A stretch of DNA of 64,000 nt from Amaranthus tricolor (Eukaryota > Streptophyta > Magnoliopsida > Caryophyllales > Amaranthaceae). Position 1 is the stretch's first letter, and every line of letters begins with the position of its first letter. The stretch lies in the NCBI RefSeq assembly GCF_026212465.1, contig NC_080049.1:85001-149000 (forward strand), written 5' to 3'. A program made the translations under genes and the position numbers. The notes beneath the pieces are model-generated. The model was not told the DNA's origin and searched no databases. It saw nothing but the letters and a program-made list of their open reading frames with translations. This document shows, piece by piece, positions 24,475 through 37,120 of this stretch.

Positions 24475-24655
24475 CACTTGCTGCGGTTTTCCTTAGAAGA
24501 AGCATTAAATAGAAAAAAAAATATATAATACAAATGCTGCGGTTCACCTGTTGCCCGCAGCACATAAGCACTTATATGCTGCGGTTTTAATAAGCCCGAA
24601 GCATATAAGCCCTTATATGCTGCGGTTTTTGCTAGCCCGCAGCAAATAGTCAGTC
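24475..24655. repeat. Subterminal repeats of the CACTA element
   Basis: Several direct and inverted copies of a TGCTGCGGTT / CCGCAGCA decamer-like motif lie within 200 bases of the left terminus. Such arrays are the binding sites for the element's own proteins in En/Spm-type transposons. Confidence 0.8.
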
Positions 24656-25425
24656 CAAAAAATTTAAAACCCGCGTTTCAACGGTCAATTGCTTAAAATA
24701 CTCAAGTAACTGTTGTATTCCTTAAACCCACGACGACGACTGTCTTCTTCTTCAAGCTCTTCAATTTCAGAAAATTTCTTCAAAAACCCACGAAAAATCT
24801 CTTCAAGTTCTTCAAAAACCCACGACTCTACTGTGTTTTCTCTTCATTTCGTTCATCATCTTCCGATCCCACGGCTCTATTGTTACTGTGTTGTTGAAAT
24901 TTGTTGCTTCAATAACCACCCATTGCACAAATTTCCTTCTCCATCTTTGTTTAAGTTCTTCAACCCACCATTGTTGCTTTTCCTTCAAAAGCCACGAAAT
25001 TAGGGCTAGTCTTGTTCTTCTTCAAGGTATAAATTTTTCAATCTTTGTTTATGTTCTTCAAGAATAGCTTCATTGTTTTTTAATAAGGATTTCGTCTTTT
25101 TATACTAATTTTGATTTTTTTTTCATTGTAGGTTACATAATCTTATTGTAGAAACAAAATTATCATATCTCATTACTAAGGTATGTATTTTATATTTGAA
25201 TGTGAATAATTTACTTATGTTTGTAGTTGTATATTATTAGTTTCTTATTATTTTGATTTATATGTATTTGATTAAAGAAAATGGCTTTTTTTTTGGTTAT
25301 ATATGTTTTGTCATTAAAATATGTTTTTGGTTATATAGGGTTAAATAGGGTTAATTTGGGTTAATTATATATGCTAAAAGTTGTGTATTAATTTTGTTTT
25401 GAATTAATTAATCACACTAATTAGG

Positions 25426-28400
25426 ATGACAAAAGATCGTTCGTGCATGTATGGAAGCATTGAATCGTCAGAATTTATTGATGGCGTATTAGAATTTTGT
25501 AGTATTGCGGTTGAACAGCAAGTTAGGATGGGGGGAGTTGGTTTTTATTGCCCATGTGTCACTTGTGGCGATGTATCAAAGGTAGATAGTGTTGAGATCC
25601 TTAGGGAGCACATACTTTGACGTGGGTTTAGGCCTCAATATCATGTTTGGGTTTGGCATGGTAAGGAGGGAGTTTTATTGAGGACGTCAATAATGTGGCC
25701 GATGTCAATGAGGATGTAGCAGATCATGTTGATGGGTATGAGACAGATGAAGAAAATGTCGATGGGGATGTGGATCGTGTTGATGAGATGATGGAAGGAG
25801 TTGAGGATGAGTTAGGAAAACGTCCTCGTGTTTTTGACTTGTTCACAGAGGCTTCTCAAAAGCCTTTCTACCTTGGATGTACAAAGTTCACCAAACTAAC
25901 AACCGTGTTGACAATTTTCAACATTAAGTCAAAGTTTAATTGGAGTGATGCTAGTTTCACAATGTTATTAGAAGCGTTAGGTGAGATGCTTCCTGAAGAA
26001 AAATGAACTTCCAAAGTCGACACATTATGCCAAAAAGCTCATGTGTCCTTTCGGTTTAGAGTACCAGAAGATTCATGCATGTCCGCATGATTGTGTATTG
26101 TATCGGAATGAAAACGAGAACTTAGAAGAGTGTCCTAGGTGTGGGTTATCTTACTACAAGCGTAAAGGGGCTCGGGATGCTAAAGGGCCCCCGGCTAAGG
26201 TATTATGGTATCTTCCAATAATACCTAGATTCAAGCGCTTGTTTTCTATAAAGAAAGATGCGTTAAATTTGAGGTGGCGTGTAGATATGGTGAAGAAAGG
26301 TCACTTGCTCACACATCCATCTGATTCTCCGGAGTGGAAGAGTATTGATAGGTTGCATAAGACTTTTGGGGATGCGGTTCATAATTTAAGGCTCGGAATG
26401 TGTACGGATGGAATGAACCCATTCAGCAATCTTACTTCTCAACATAGTACTTGGCCGGTACTGTTAGTGATCTATAATTTGCCACCTTGGTTGTGTATGA
26501 AGCGTAAGTACATTATGCTTTCGCTTCTTATCTCGGGTCCTAAACAACCTGGCAATGAAATAGATGTATATCTTGCACCTCTCGTTGAGGATTTGAGAAA
26601 GATGTGGGATGAAGGCATTTCCGTGTTTGATGCATATGCTAATGAGGAGTTCACCTTGCGTGCAATGCTTTTATGCACTATTAATGATTTTCCGGCATAT
26701 GACAACTTATCGGGGTATAAGAACAAAGGGAAGAAAGCATGCCCAATATGTATCGATGACATGGAATCCACGTGGATTCCTAAGTGCAAACACGTATTCA
26801 TGCACCATCAAAAGTTCCTCCCACGAGATCACCAATATCGTAAGAAGAAGAAGATGTTCAACGGGGATGTTGAGGACCATGTAGCTCATCGACCGTTGAC
26901 CGGTTATGAGGTTTATGAACAGGTTAAGGGAGTTGAGACTGTATTTGGTAAAGCAGAGCAAGTGCAAGGGGGTAAGGACCGATTATGGAAAAAAGAATCA
27001 ATCTTTTGGAAGCTTCCATATTGGAGAGATTTACAGGTTAGGCATTGTCTTGACGTTATGCATATAGGGAAAAATGTATGCGATGCCATACTCGGGACTC
27101 TCATGAACATTCCGGGTAAGACAAAGGATGTTAAGGTCGTGCGAGATTGGTTTGAATGTAAAGGTCTTCGTCTGGAGTTGTGGGCACATGTTAAGGTGAG
27201 TAAGAAAAGAAATAGAGCTGATGAAGTTGGTGGCAGTAACAAGGGAAAGGGCGGTAAGAAGAAGATGAGTAATGACAAAGTTTATTTGCCTCCAGCTTGC
27301 TACACATTGTCCAAAGCAGAGAAGCGGGCATTTTGTGAGTCTTTGTATGGCATTAAGGTTTTGTCTGGGTACTCATCCAACATGAAGATATTTGTGACCC
27401 TAAATGGTGAGTTGAAGTTGGGAAGCATGAAATCTCACGATTGCCATGTAATGATGCAACTGTTCTTACCAATCGCAATCCGTGGAATACTACCAAAACA
27501 TGTGAGATATGCTATTACCGAGCTATGTTCGTTCTTCAACACAATTTGTAGTAAAGTTCTTGATCCCTTTAAACTTGATGCTCTTCAAGTCAACATGATT
27601 GTAACTTTATGCAAGTTTGAGATGTATTTTCCACATTCTTTCTTTGACATAATGGTTCATCTTATTTTCCATCTCATTCGTGAGATCAAGCTTTTGGGTC
27701 AAGGTTTTTTAAGGTGGTGTTATCTTTTGAAATACACATGGGTGTTTTACAAAACAAGGTGAGGAATCCAGCACAACCCGAGGGGAGTATGATTCAAGGC
27801 ACTGTGAGCGATGAGATTAGTAACTTTATAGCCGAGTATTTGGCCATGGCAAAGCCTATTGGACTTCCCACCTCTCGAAATTAAGGAAGGCTTGAGGGAA
27901 AAGGAACAATTGGTTCCAAATCGGTCACACCTTCTCAAGACAGCCTTCTACAAGCACACTTGTATGTGTTGCATCATATTCCTGAAGTCCATCCTTTTTT
28001 GAGTGAGCATTTAGATATATTGCGCGCAAAATATTCTCGTAAAGGGGATAGGGGATTGATGCAGTTGCATAACAAGACGTTTATTGATTGGTTTCATAAT
28101 CGAGTAATAAGTGAAGAACTCAAGGGTGTATCTGAAATTATTAAGTGGTTAGCTTTTGATCCTCGTGATGATGTCAACAAATATGAGGGTTACGATGTCA
28201 ATGGCTTCACATTTTGAACTGAGGGTCAAGATAAGAAGTCATCTTATTTACAGAATAGTGGGGTTTCTATTTTGGCGTCATCTACATTTTACGCGAGTGC
28301 CAAAGATCAAGCGTCGGTTGATGCTAAATTGGTATAGTACGGGCGGCTACATGAAATATAGGAGCTTGACTACTCTACTTTCACTATTGGTCTTTTCAAA

Positions 28401-28775
28401 TGTAAGTGGGTAGATAATAATCGACGATGCATAAAAAATGACGACCCTTGTGGATTCATTCTTGTAGACTTAGCTCGTTTGCGTGATAGTGAAGAGCCAT
28501 TCATACTAGCCACACACACCAAGCAAGTATTCTACATTGTAGACTCGTCTGATAAAAAATGGTCTATTGTTGTACCGGGAAAAAGAAGTATCCTTGGTAT
28601 AGGTGATGTTGAGGATGAGGAAGAATATGAAGCTTTTAAAGACTCCCCGCCCTTTATCAATCCAAAATCAGTGGATCAAGATGATGTAGATGTTGGTTAT
28701 ATGCGTGTAGATCACATGGAAATGAATACATTTGAATTAAGTGATTCACAAGGTATGAATTTTAAGGCTTTTTAA
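25426..28775 (+). pseudogene. TNP2-type CACTA transposase, broken
   Basis: The N-terminal transposase-associated domain starts MTKDRSCMYG with CPCVTCG (25426-25617); a TGA stop follows, then RGFRPQYHVWVWHGK. An acidic linker runs to 25990. A frameshift leads into a long open frame (about 26005-27760) with the Transposase_21 core: CPHDCVLYRNE, LGMCTDGMNPF, a CxxC finger (ACPICIDD) and LDVMHIGKNVCD. A DUF4218-like part follows (LGSMKSHDCHVMMQ, about 27420). After another frameshift come LHHIPEVHPFL (about 27965) and a DUF4216-like end (TIGLFKCKWVDN, GFILVDLARL, about 28380-28480). At least four frameshifts or stops are present. The role would be binding and cutting the element ends. Confidence 0.9.
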
Positions 28776-29125
28776 GCTTTTTTGGCACTTTCTCGCATAA
28801 AGTAGCTCAAACTTGGTTTGTTTTGCATGAAACTTGGCACACAACACGATTTGGTATATATTATTGTGTTGAAGTGGTTAGAATTGTAAATCATAGTCAT
28901 ATTCTTAATGTTACTTGGTAAGTTGCGATTTTAAGGTTTTATTAAGCTTTTTTGGCACTTTCGCGCATAAAGTAGCTTAAACTTGGTTTGTTTTACATGA
29001 AACTTGGCACACATCACTATTTTGGTATATATTATTGTGTTGAAGTGGTTAGAATTGTAAATCATAGTCATATTCTTAAAGTTACTTGGTAAGTTGCGAT
29101 TTTAAGGTTTTTTAAGCTTTTTTGG
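28776..29125 (+). repeat. First block of the 169-170-bp tandem repeat
   Basis: Two full units with the start of a third. Marker blocks are TTTTGGCACTTTCGCGCATA, AACTTGGTTTGTTTT, AACTTGGCACACA and TTGGTATATATTATTGTGTT. The first spacing is about 170 bases (28795 to 28965). The third unit breaks off at TTTTTTGGCAC, where coding sequence of the second ORF begins. Confidence 0.95.
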
Positions 29126-30417
<1,292 letters not shown>

Positions 30418-30435
30418 GTACACAACACTATTCGA

Positions 30436-31799
30436 TTTTATGGAATTTTAAGTGTTTAGAATTGTAAACCATAATCATATTCTTAATATTACTTGGTAAG
30501 TTGCGATTTTATGGGTTTTAAAGTGTTTTTTTTGGCACTTTCGCGCATAAAGTAGCTAAAACTTGGTTTGTTTAGCAAGAAACTTGGCACACAACACTAC
30601 TTGGTATATATTATTGTGTTAAAGTGGTTAGAATTGTAAGTTATAGTCATATGCTAGAAATTACGTGTTAAGTTGCGATTTTATGGGTTCTTAATCTTTT
30701 TTGGCACTTTCGCGCATAAAGTATCTCAAACTTAGTTTGTTTTGCACGAAACTTGGCACACAACACTATTTGGTATATATTATTGTGTTGAGGTGGTGAG
30801 AATTGTACATCATAGTCATATTCTTAATATCACTTGGTAAGTTGTGATTTTATGGGGTTTTAAGCTATTTTGGAACTTTCGCGCATAAAGTAACTCGAAC
30901 TTGGTTTGTTTTGCACAAAACTTGGCACACAACACTATTTGGAATATATTATTGTGTTGAAGTGGTTAGAATTGTAAATCTTAGTCATATTCTTAATATT
31001 ACTTGGTAAGTTTCAATTTTATGGGTTATTAAGCTATTTTGGCACTTTCGCGAATAAAGTAGCTCAAGCTTGGTTTGTTTTGCACGAAACATGGTACACA
31101 ACATTATTTGGTATATATTATTGTGTTGAACTAGTTAGAATTGTAAATCATATTCATATTCTTAATATTACTTGGTAAGTTGCGATTTTATTGGTTTTTA
31201 AGCTATTTTTGCATTTTCGCGCATAAAGTAGCTCAAAACTTGGTTTGTTTTGCACGAAACTTGGCACACAACATTATTTGGTGTATATTATTGTGTTGAA
31301 CTAGTTAGAATTGTAAATCCTAGTAATATTCTTAATATTACTTGGTAAGTTGCGATTTTATGGGTTTTTAAGCTATTTTGGCACTTTCGCGCATAAAGTA
31401 GCTCAAACTTCGTTTGTTTTGCACAAAAATTAGCACACAACACTATTTGGCATATATTATTGTGTTCAAGTGGTTAGAATTGTAAGTAGTAGTTATATTC
31501 TTAATATTACTTGGTAAGTTGCGATTTTATTGGTTTTTAAGCTATTTTGACACTTTCGCGCATAAAGTAGCTCAAAACTTGGTTTGTTTTGCATGAAACT
31601 TGGCACACAACACTATTTGGTATATATTATTGTGTTGAACTGGTTAGAATTGTAAATCATAGTCATATTCTTAATATTACTTGGTAAGCTGCGATTTTAT
31701 GGGTTTTTAAGCTATTATGGCACTTTCGCGCATAAAGTAGCTCAAATTTGGTTTGTTTTGCACGAAACTTGGCACAAAACACTATTTGGTATATATAAT
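30436..31799 (+). repeat. Second block of the 169-170-bp tandem repeat, eight units plus a partial
   Basis: The CGCG of the TTTCGCGCATA marker recurs at about 30542, 30711, 30880, 31049 (here CGCGAATA), 31218, 31388, 31557 and 31727, a steady spacing of 169-170 bases. Units are highly alike, with scattered changes, and share the consensus of the first block. The array stops exactly at the insertion point of the solo LTR. Confidence 0.97.
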
Positions 31800-34700
31800 T
31801 GTAACAAGTGCGCCAATCTCGATACATAATTAGCATTTAGTAATAATGTTTAATACAAAAAAAATATTGCGGAAGTCTCAAAATGCCGAATTGTTAAAAA
31901 CTTTAAATCATAAAACTAAAACTGTTTAAAACAAAAGTAAAATATTATTACCTCTGATAAGAAATATTGTTTGCTAAAAAAAAATACATCATCATCAAGT
32001 CATCAATAAAGATACAAAAAGCAGCTAAGTTCTCGATAAATAGTAATTGCTGCGGCCTGAATCGGAACCTGAACTAATTCCTGCAAAATGCTACCATCCA
32101 TGATACGGATGACAGCCGATTGAATCGGTCAGCGCTTAACGCCGAGCATAACTTCCTATCCAACTCAAAATACGGAAACTATACGCTACATTTACAAAAT
32201 AAAAATTTAAGTACGAACTTATACTTAATTGACACCATCGTATACTTTTTACCATGTTCGTTTTCTGTTACATACTTTTAAGTCATTAAGATACCATTCT
32301 CGATTCTGACAGAAGTACGTTACTGCCACTTATACAATTCGGTAATCTTAACACTTGAGTAAGTTCATTTGGTTAATACTCATAACCGTACCATGCATCA
32401 TAGCATCAACACTAATCAAGTTTATCACTGATCAACAAGCACATCAATATGACACCTGATATATGTAAGGGTCTGGTTAGGTGAGAACCGTAGTCCTAAA
32501 CCCTAACTGTGGTGGGAGTCGTCACCCCTCCAATACAATATTTATGCTCGAGCTCTACAGGATAGGTAGCGAACCCCCTGTCTTACACCGCATTTTACGT
32601 GCCGGCCAACACGGACGCCGGGATTTTACATGCCGGTCCATGGTTCGACATACCTTACTATCAGGGTCATTCAATCAATACATTTCACACAAGTACATCA
32701 CATTTTTATTACTCCAAGTTGACTTTGAATTTGAATTTGACCAACCTAAGTGGTAACTTCATTTATTTAATATAATTCTTAATCATAACGTTTAATTCAC
32801 CTTTACGTCTTTATATGTTCATTACTTAATTTTTACACATTAAATTTTATTTATAACTTTATTTTAATAGTTCACTAAATTCACACTAATAACTTAATAT
32901 TTTAATAATAGTCTCCAAATTAGTATTTTCCACAAGTAGCTACTAAAATCTATTTCTCTTGAAATAAGTTCCCAAAATCAAAATTTCCAACTTTAAAATA
33001 AATAAAACTTTATTCTCCTCACAAAATCAAACATTCTAATTAAAATTCAAGTTAAACTGCAACCTTTGGATAAGTTTTCAAAATTCAACAAGTTTACCAA
33101 AAAATAATTATTTCAAGTTTGGAAAAACAAGTAAACTTATTAGATTCGCGAAAATCAACATTCTAGTTATAAAACAAATAAAACTTATAATTTCACAAAA
33201 AATCAATATTTCACACATAGTTAAAAACAAGTTTACTAAAAATACTTTTACATCTTTTTATATAAATTTTGGTCAAATAGTTAGCAGATAAAATATTATT
33301 TTGTACTAAATAATTAAATGTCACAAAAGTTATTATTATTATTTTTTTTTAATTATGAAATCTCATATATTCAAGAAAATCACTTCAATATTTAATAACT
33401 TATAAAGCTTTCTCAAAAATGACTTTTAAGATTTTATTTTAATATTATCACAAAATAGCTTATAATAATATAAAAAAGAATAAATCAAACTCTTTTTCTT
33501 TTAATATGATAATGGTCGAATGGCCTATGAGTATTTCGGGGCCTTTTTTTCACTAATAAAACAACTTCATTTAATTTATTATAGTAAATTCAAGATTTAA
33601 ATAATTAACATAACCACTAAAAAAAACAAATAAAAAATAAAAACTTTACACAATAACTTAGAAATTTACTATAACTTTAAGGATAAACTTAAATCTCATA
33701 ATAAAGTATAATAACAATATTCTTAATATAATCATACTTAGTAAAATACGTTCATAAAATAACTTACTACCTTATAAACTAGTTTGAAGGCTAACATAAA
33801 CATATTAATACAAAATTCTAACATAAAATACATTCTTAAATATAATAACATTTCTAATGTAACACATAACTCATAAATATACTAGTACTAGTTTATAACA
33901 TGAATCATGCTTAATATCACTAGAATATAATTTTGCACTCAACTTCCTAAACTTGTTCAAAGACTATTAGATTAACATATTAAATATACTTTTAGCATAC
34001 ACATACTTAATATAATCTTGATCATAATTTCATTAAACTAACTTCCACTAAAATATATCAACATATTTCATACTTTGCATATTATAAAGTAAATATAATG
34101 TAAAATTCTACAAAAAGAGTAGGGTAAGAAGTTATACCATACTAACACCAAGGATTAGTACTAATTACTAATTAGAAAATAATAAGAAATAAGATCCTCC
34201 AAGATAGATAATAATGCTCCAAAGATAATTAATACCAACTCCCAAAATAATGATGATGATTTAAGCTAAGTAAAGAGTGTTCTAAGCTCCATGTTCTTTA
34301 ATTTCTTCAATTAATAAAGGTATTAATGTAGTAAGATTTTAATGAAGTGAAAATATAAGAAAGAATGTTAAAAAGATTTGATGATGGTGGTGTAAGTGAT
34401 CTCATGGCTAGGGGGGTATTTATAATGGGTTTGGGCAACTTTGTAGTTTATTAGATTGTATGAAAAAGAGTGTTAGGAGTATAGAAGAAGGTTAACTTGT
34501 GTAAGTGATTTAGAGTGTGTAAGTGAATGTGTAAGAGTTGGAGTGTGTAAGTGAATGTGTAAGAGTTGGAGTGTGTAAGTGAATGTGTAAGAGTTTGGAG
34601 TGTAGAAGAAGGTTAGCTTGTGTAAGGAAATGGTGATAGCTTGTGTAAGTAATGAACATCATCATGGGTTACCATAGAAAGGATTTTGGTTCATCAAAAT

Positions 34701-35169
34701 TTTGTTCTAATATGTACAAGTGAATATACTTTAAAATAATGGGTAAATTTGATCATGAAAATATGTAGTTTATTTAAAATTTTGCTTAAACTATACTTAA
34801 TGTTAATAATAAAAATATGACTCATTTTTATGTATAAAATAATTATATCAAAATTATAAGGTTAAATAATAAGTAGTAATGTTAATTTAAGGAAGAAAGT
34901 TAAAAAGTAACATTTTACAAAATCGTGAATATAATAATAAAAACTTACTTTTCGTACTATAAAATAATAAAATAATATTTTAGTGCTTATAAAAAGATTT
35001 TAAACAAAATACTATTTTAAAGTTTAATATTTGAAAGAAATTACAAAATCGGAAAAGATTTAGGAATTAAAGATGGTTTGAAATGGATAATCAAAGGGTT
35101 AGAGATTTGATTTGAAAATTCAGAATAATTAATAGGAAGATTAATATTAAGAATTTTGAGTCTGTTACA
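31800..35169 (-). mobile_element. Solo LTR (3370 bp) with 5-bp target duplication
   Basis: Ends are TGTAACAAGTG and CTGTTACA, and ATAAT flanks both sides (31795-31799 and 35170-35174). Removing the element restores the interrupted repeat unit exactly. No gag-pol sequence lies inside, so this is a solo LTR left by LTR-LTR recombination. On the minus strand, ATTATAAATA (34418-34427) followed by a leader suggests that transcription would run leftward. Inside are a GC-rich part with GCCGG repeats (about 32590-32640) and a 28-bp minisatellite (34513-34596). Confidence 0.92.
34513..34596. repeat. 28-bp minisatellite, three units
   Basis: A 28-base unit starting GAGTGTGTAAGTGAATGTG recurs at 34513, 34541 and 34569. 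Related AGAAGAAGGTTA(A/G)CTTGTG stretches flank it on both sides. It lies near the presumed promoter of the solo LTR. Confidence 0.92.
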
Positions 35170-35262
35170 ATAATTGTGTTGAAGTGGTTGGAATCGTAAA
35201 TCTTAGTCATATTCTTAATATTACTTGGTAAGTTGCGATTTTATGTGTTTTTAAGCTGGTCA
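35170..35262 (+). repeat. Continuation of the 169-170-bp repeat after the solo LTR
   Basis: About 90 bases from ATAATTGTGTTGAAGTGG to TTTTTAAGCTGG continue the unit broken at 31799, including ATATTACTTGGTAAGTTGCG. Homology to the repeat then ends. Confidence 0.9.
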
Positions 35263-37016
35263 TACTCTTAGTAATTGTTATTTGTTACTTGTTACAAGTA
35301 AAGTTATGTGAAGTTTGAAGTTGATGCTGCTAGTGCTGGATCATAGACTCACTTTGCAATATGGTTGCATTTTAAGATAATCACGTGCACAACTTTTGAG
35401 CTCTCATTAAACATATTCTGGTTGATCATTGTAGAATGAGCTGTAAGAAAGAAAATACATTGTTGTCTGTTCTTGATTTTGCAATGTAAATAAAAATAGC
35501 TGCTTCATTGCAACTTTATGGATTTGATCATCAGCTTCTAAAGATCACGATTGATGCTTTATCTTAAATATTTGTAATTTAAATAAAATTTAATATTAAT
35601 TCAAATATGTCATTTTTTTATGGTAATAAACTCTCATCATCAAATATATGGGTTTGCAAGAGTAAACTTATGCTATGGAATAGGTAATATAAGCCATAAG
35701 ATTGGCAGTTTAAATTATAGAAATGGTGCTTAAAGTCATGGAGTTGGATTGTCCGTCAAATCGAGAAAAATATCAACAATTAGCATTAAAATAATTAGCA
35801 TATTTAACGACATTTATTACGATTGAAGCTAAGGTTTACAATACCTCCATCAACTTGTAAATTATCCTCATGTAGCAAAATTTGTTGATCATTAATCTCT
35901 CTCGCCTCACATTGTCAATTACAAAAACTTAATTCCAAACATAATCATAATCAACTGATAATTTGATCAATCAAATATCGATATCAGTTAAAATATAGAA
36001 AAATTATTAGGAATAAACAAAAAGATTTTGTGGATAAATGCACATTATTAAATTTGAAGCTCAAGTTTATAAGAACTTCATCAACTTGTAAAATATCCTA
36101 ATGTAAAATATCCTAATGAAGCACAATTTATTGATTATTAAACTCTTGCATCACATTGTCAATAATAAAACCTTCATCTAAAGCATATCATAATCAATTG
36201 ATAATTTGAACAATCGAATACCAATATAAGTTAAAATATAGAAACATTGTTTATTGAAATAATAGTTCGTAGTACATACCTTGATTAAATGATATTGATG
36301 TTTAAATTTATCCTTAATTAAAAGTTATTTTATCTAATTTATATTTTGATTAAATGAAAAAATGTAGTTTTTTCTATTAAAATTAAAATTTCAGTATTTC
36401 ATATATGATGTAAGAAAGTTTGGTTTATAAAAATTACATTTTGATTTGGTGAAATTGTTGAAGAGAATGGTGAAATTGGAGTAAGTCTTTTGCGAGGAAT
36501 CTTTGATCATAGTAGTAGCTTTTTCAGTACTCATAAGTACCAGTGACTTGGGAAGTGTTTGTACGTGGAATTTGAAGAAGGAAATCAAACTTTATCTTTA
36601 AAAAATATCTAAGTCTTTATTTATGTAAAGGAAATAGAAATAGAAAATAAAATTAAAAATGATTAAAATCCCCAAAAAAATATCTTAGATAAAAATGAGT
36701 ATTTTCATTGAGACTTTTATATTTATCTTCTTCTTTCAAGTTCCTCATATGCCAAATAAAAAATGTGACTTTTTTATCTTTAAAGTCTATCTTAAAAATC
36801 TTATAAAGTTTTATTATGTTCATAAGAGATCCAGTGACGTCCTGAATCCTGATAATATATGACGTTTTTCATTGGCTTTAATAGACGTAGAAAAGTAGTA
36901 CTACTACTAGAATTTCTTGGCAAAGAAGAAAACAAGAGAAAAGACTGCAAGACCAAGTGGGTAGATGGGAATTGTGAATGGGAAGAAGAAAACAAGTCAT
37001 AACTCATCTCTTCTCT
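35263..37016. other. Intergenic region upstream of PA200
   Basis: AT-rich sequence without recognised genes. It holds an imperfect tandem duplication (35812-36250, listed separately). No right end of the CACTA element was found here. Confidence 0.5.
35812..36250. repeat. Imperfect tandem duplication, period about 231 bp
   Basis: 35812-36008 and 36041-36250 are related. Both contain CATCAACTTGTAAA, CTCACATTGTCAAT or CATCACATTGTCAAT, TGATAATTTGA-CAATC and AGTTAAAATATAGAAA in the same order. It lies about 0.9-1.3 kb upstream of the PA200 start codon. Confidence 0.8.
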
Positions 37017-37120
37017 TTATTATATACAAGTATAAACCTTATTACTTTACTCCATTAAACTCCTCATTTTTCAAATCTCAAAATCTCCAAATCTGAGAAT
37101 CACAAAGTCGGAACTAAGAA
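37017..37120 (+). promoter_or_regulatory. Presumed PA200 core promoter and 5' UTR
   Basis: TATATA (37021-37026) and TATAAA (37031-37036) stand 85-100 bases before the PA200 start codon, followed by pyrimidine-rich sequence typical of plant leaders. The transcription start is not determined. Confidence 0.4.

Noticed and set aside
26472..27278. Minus-strand frames of 86-121 codons
   Set aside because: Shadows of the CACTA transposase reading frame on the plus strand.
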